Assembly: GCF_000002875.2 (NCBI RefSeq)
Contig: NC_009403.2
Location: 537,001 to 601,000 of the forward strand
DNA length: 64,000 bases
Direction: 5' to 3'
From: Leishmania infantum JPCM5
Lineage: Eukaryota; Euglenozoa; Kinetoplastea; Trypanosomatida; Trypanosomatidae
In this document: positions 63,070 to 64,000 of the stretch, in pieces
How positions within the stretch are numbered: position 1 is the stretch's first letter
Layout of the letters: every line of letters begins with the position of its first letter
The notes under the pieces: generated by a model
What the model was told of the DNA's origin: nothing
Seen by the model: the letters and a program-made list of their open reading frames with translations, nothing else
Databases searched by the model: none
Translations under genes and position numbers: made by a program

Positions 63070-64000
63070 GGTGGCTGCCGTCCTCCTCCTCCCACCCCCC
63101 CCCCCTGCTGACTCTCCCGAGCGCGTATGTGGTAGCGAGGTGGCGAGCAGGCGCACCGGTGCGCGCCCTCGTGAGTGCTTTTCTTTCGAGTCAAGATACA
63201 GCGCTGTTCGTTAAAATCGGTGAAGCATCCGCCACCCGCTTCTGAGAGTGCCACCCGCATCAGAAGACGGGGGAGAAAGGTGCCTCGTCAGCGAAACTCT
63301 CTCCCTGCTGCTCCGGTGCACCGCATTCGCCGAGGCTGGCGTTGGCGCCACAATAGACACAGGTGGAAGCACTTACACATGCACACACACACACACACCT
63401 CCTTAAAACGCAAAATTAAAACAGGAAAACGAGAGCCATCACTCGGCATGTGTAGGACCTGTCTTTATCATCTTGTTGCTCTGCAAATGCGCATCAAGAC
63501 AGCGAGGAGCGCGCTTGCGGCATACCCCTCAACGACCCACCCACTCACACCCCTTCTTTCCCTTTTCTTAGACCATTGAAAGAAGCGAAGAGAGACGCTC
63601 TCCGCCGCACGCCGACTCGTACCATCTCTCCCTCCCCTTCCTCCTCATCTCTCCTTGAAGCGTTCCCTTTTTCGCGTCTGTTTTTTTTTGGGGGGTGGGT
63701 TTGCGTGCTTCCCCTTAACACGACATGGTGACTCTCTTCACGCGGCGCTCACTCGCGACCTGTATTGTTTGCTTCGTGTTTTCTTCTTGTGTCGTTGTTT
63801 TGTCTGCTCCTGCTCGCTCACCCCTTCCCCTTTACCACCGCCACCAATCACGAAACGGCGACGCATCAACAGCTGTGCGTACATCCGCCGTTGCGCCTCA
63901 CTTGCTCCTTCGACCGCTATCGTCCTTTCTGCCTTCACCCGCTTCTTCCAACTTCATTTCTTTGGACGCTCTTGACCGTGCACCGGCAACTACGCCAACG
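63070..64000. other. intergenic spacer to the window end
   Basis: It contains C-runs (63097-63106), a CA repeat (63383-63399) and T/G runs near 63680-63697, with pyrimidine-rich text up to 64000 that may precede a gene outside the window. No gene is supportable. Confidence 0.55.

Overview
This window comes from a trypanosomatid nuclear chromosome, most likely Leishmania. All intact protein genes lie on the + strand, none shows introns, and they are separated by 0.3-3 kb of pyrimidine-rich spacer full of GT, CA and TA microsatellites. That layout fits a polycistronic unit matured by trans-splicing. SIDER-like short repeats, an ingi/DIRE-like reverse-transcriptase remnant on the - strand and a TATE/VIPER-like RT-RNase H remnant make the subgenus Viannia (L. 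braziliensis type) the best guess. The species is inferred, not proven. Two single n characters and repeat-edge errors show a draft assembly.

Layout. 1-378 is the 3' end of a Q/Y-rich acidic gene. 1178-2011 and 4201-5052 are tandem diverged SPFH proteins of the hypersensitive-induced-reaction (HIR)/stomatin type. 6756-9320 encodes a kinase-fold protein with damaged catalytic motifs, and 12679-15591 a 970-aa low-complexity hypothetical. 16597-17335 is a broken, diverged MBOAT (GUP-like) gene, followed by a degenerate tyrosine-recombinase-type retroelement. 21183-21551 is a small protein whose first 38 or so residues recur at 58301.

23526-43640 holds a GUP1-like MBOAT acyltransferase cluster (annotated as glycerol uptake protein in related species). 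It contains a mosaic pseudogene, an intact diverged copy, two copies broken around an assembly gap, and two intact copies in an exact 3,360-bp tandem repeat. A further diverged paralogue lies at 46558-48825. The array copies share a near-identical core, yet carry one of two unrelated, equal-length 79-bp cassettes in an otherwise identical gene, alternating along the array. I consider this the most interesting signal in the window.

Downstream come a SIDER copy, the DIRE remnant, a PAP2 lipid phosphatase (53672-54874), an 88-aa membrane protein, the second presequence-like gene, another SIDER copy and a 747-aa PDZ protein (60826-63069). The GUP proteins and the PAP2 enzyme both act on membrane lipids. 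In the yeast and T. brucei literature Gup1 remodels GPI-anchor lipids. Neighbouring genes in these genomes are not necessarily related in function, so no pathway link is claimed.
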